A DNA stretch of 64,000 bases. It comes from Adiantum capillus-veneris (lineage: Eukaryota; Streptophyta; Polypodiopsida; Polypodiales; Pteridaceae). Below are positions 63,991-64,000 of the stretch, in pieces (position 1 is the first letter of the stretch; the number at the start of each line of letters is the position of its first letter). The notes under the pieces were generated by a model. It was given only the letters and a program-made list of their open reading frames with translations. It made no database searches and was not told the DNA's origin. The position numbers were made by a program, and so were the translations under genes. The stretch covers positions 84,468,881 to 84,532,880 of the forward strand of contig CM043957.1 in NCBI GenBank assembly GCA_014529385.2, given 5' to 3'.

Positions 63991-64000
63991 CTTATGCTAG

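Overview
The window looks like the intergenic space of a large, repeat-rich land-plant nuclear genome. hAT, Copia, Gypsy (including a chromodomain type) and LINE relics are nested in one another, dinucleotide microsatellites are common, and coding density is very low. Decayed pentatricopeptide-repeat (PPR) units of the 'MYAK.GAL.KA / GYAQHGYGKEA' type are common in seed-free vascular plants, so a fern or similar plant is my best guess. This is an inference from sequence style, not a database result.

Layout. 1-1550: 3' part of a dead hAT transposase. 2733-8803: a composite of about 1-kb arms (two forward, one inverted) that carry a TATA box, a 19-bp palindrome and 75-bp subrepeats; a 5'-truncated LINE with a clear 24-bp target duplication sits inside it. 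9.7-11.8 kb: a second LINE with a reverse-transcriptase domain, bounded by microsatellites. 11.8-17.9 kb: mostly anonymous DNA with one possible universal-stress-protein exon and a 330-bp duplication. 17.96-23.4 kb: a decayed PPR locus hit by a 245-bp Mutator-like MITE (9-bp target duplication), a rearranged Gypsy element and a Copia element. 24-33.5 kb: Copia, chromovirus and gag-only Gypsy pieces. 33.6-39.9 kb: an almost complete Copia (34649-39713, LTRs about 3% diverged) inserted antisense into an older relative. 39.9-45.6 kb: a degenerate Gypsy. 46.8-50.3 kb: another Copia family on the minus strand.

50.4-64 kb is the most unusual part. A tandem array built on TTGGACAAGTGGTGGACCTT fills 50.4-52.0 and 53.8-58.5 kb in one orientation and 60.75-64 kb in the opposite one. 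Between and inside the arrays are two NLI-interacting-factor/FCP1-type HAD phosphatase-like genes on the minus strand (one broken at 52.8-53.6 kb, one open at 59.4-60.6 kb) and a SET-domain exon with a frameshift (61.25-61.8 kb). Each phosphatase-like gene is followed 3' by the same array edge (51455-52015 and 57945-58480), so gene plus satellite were duplicated as a unit.

The only cellular genes I can argue for are the FCP1-like gene, its broken paralogue, the SET exon, the PPR relic and the stress-protein exon. No RNA genes or bacterial-type features were seen.
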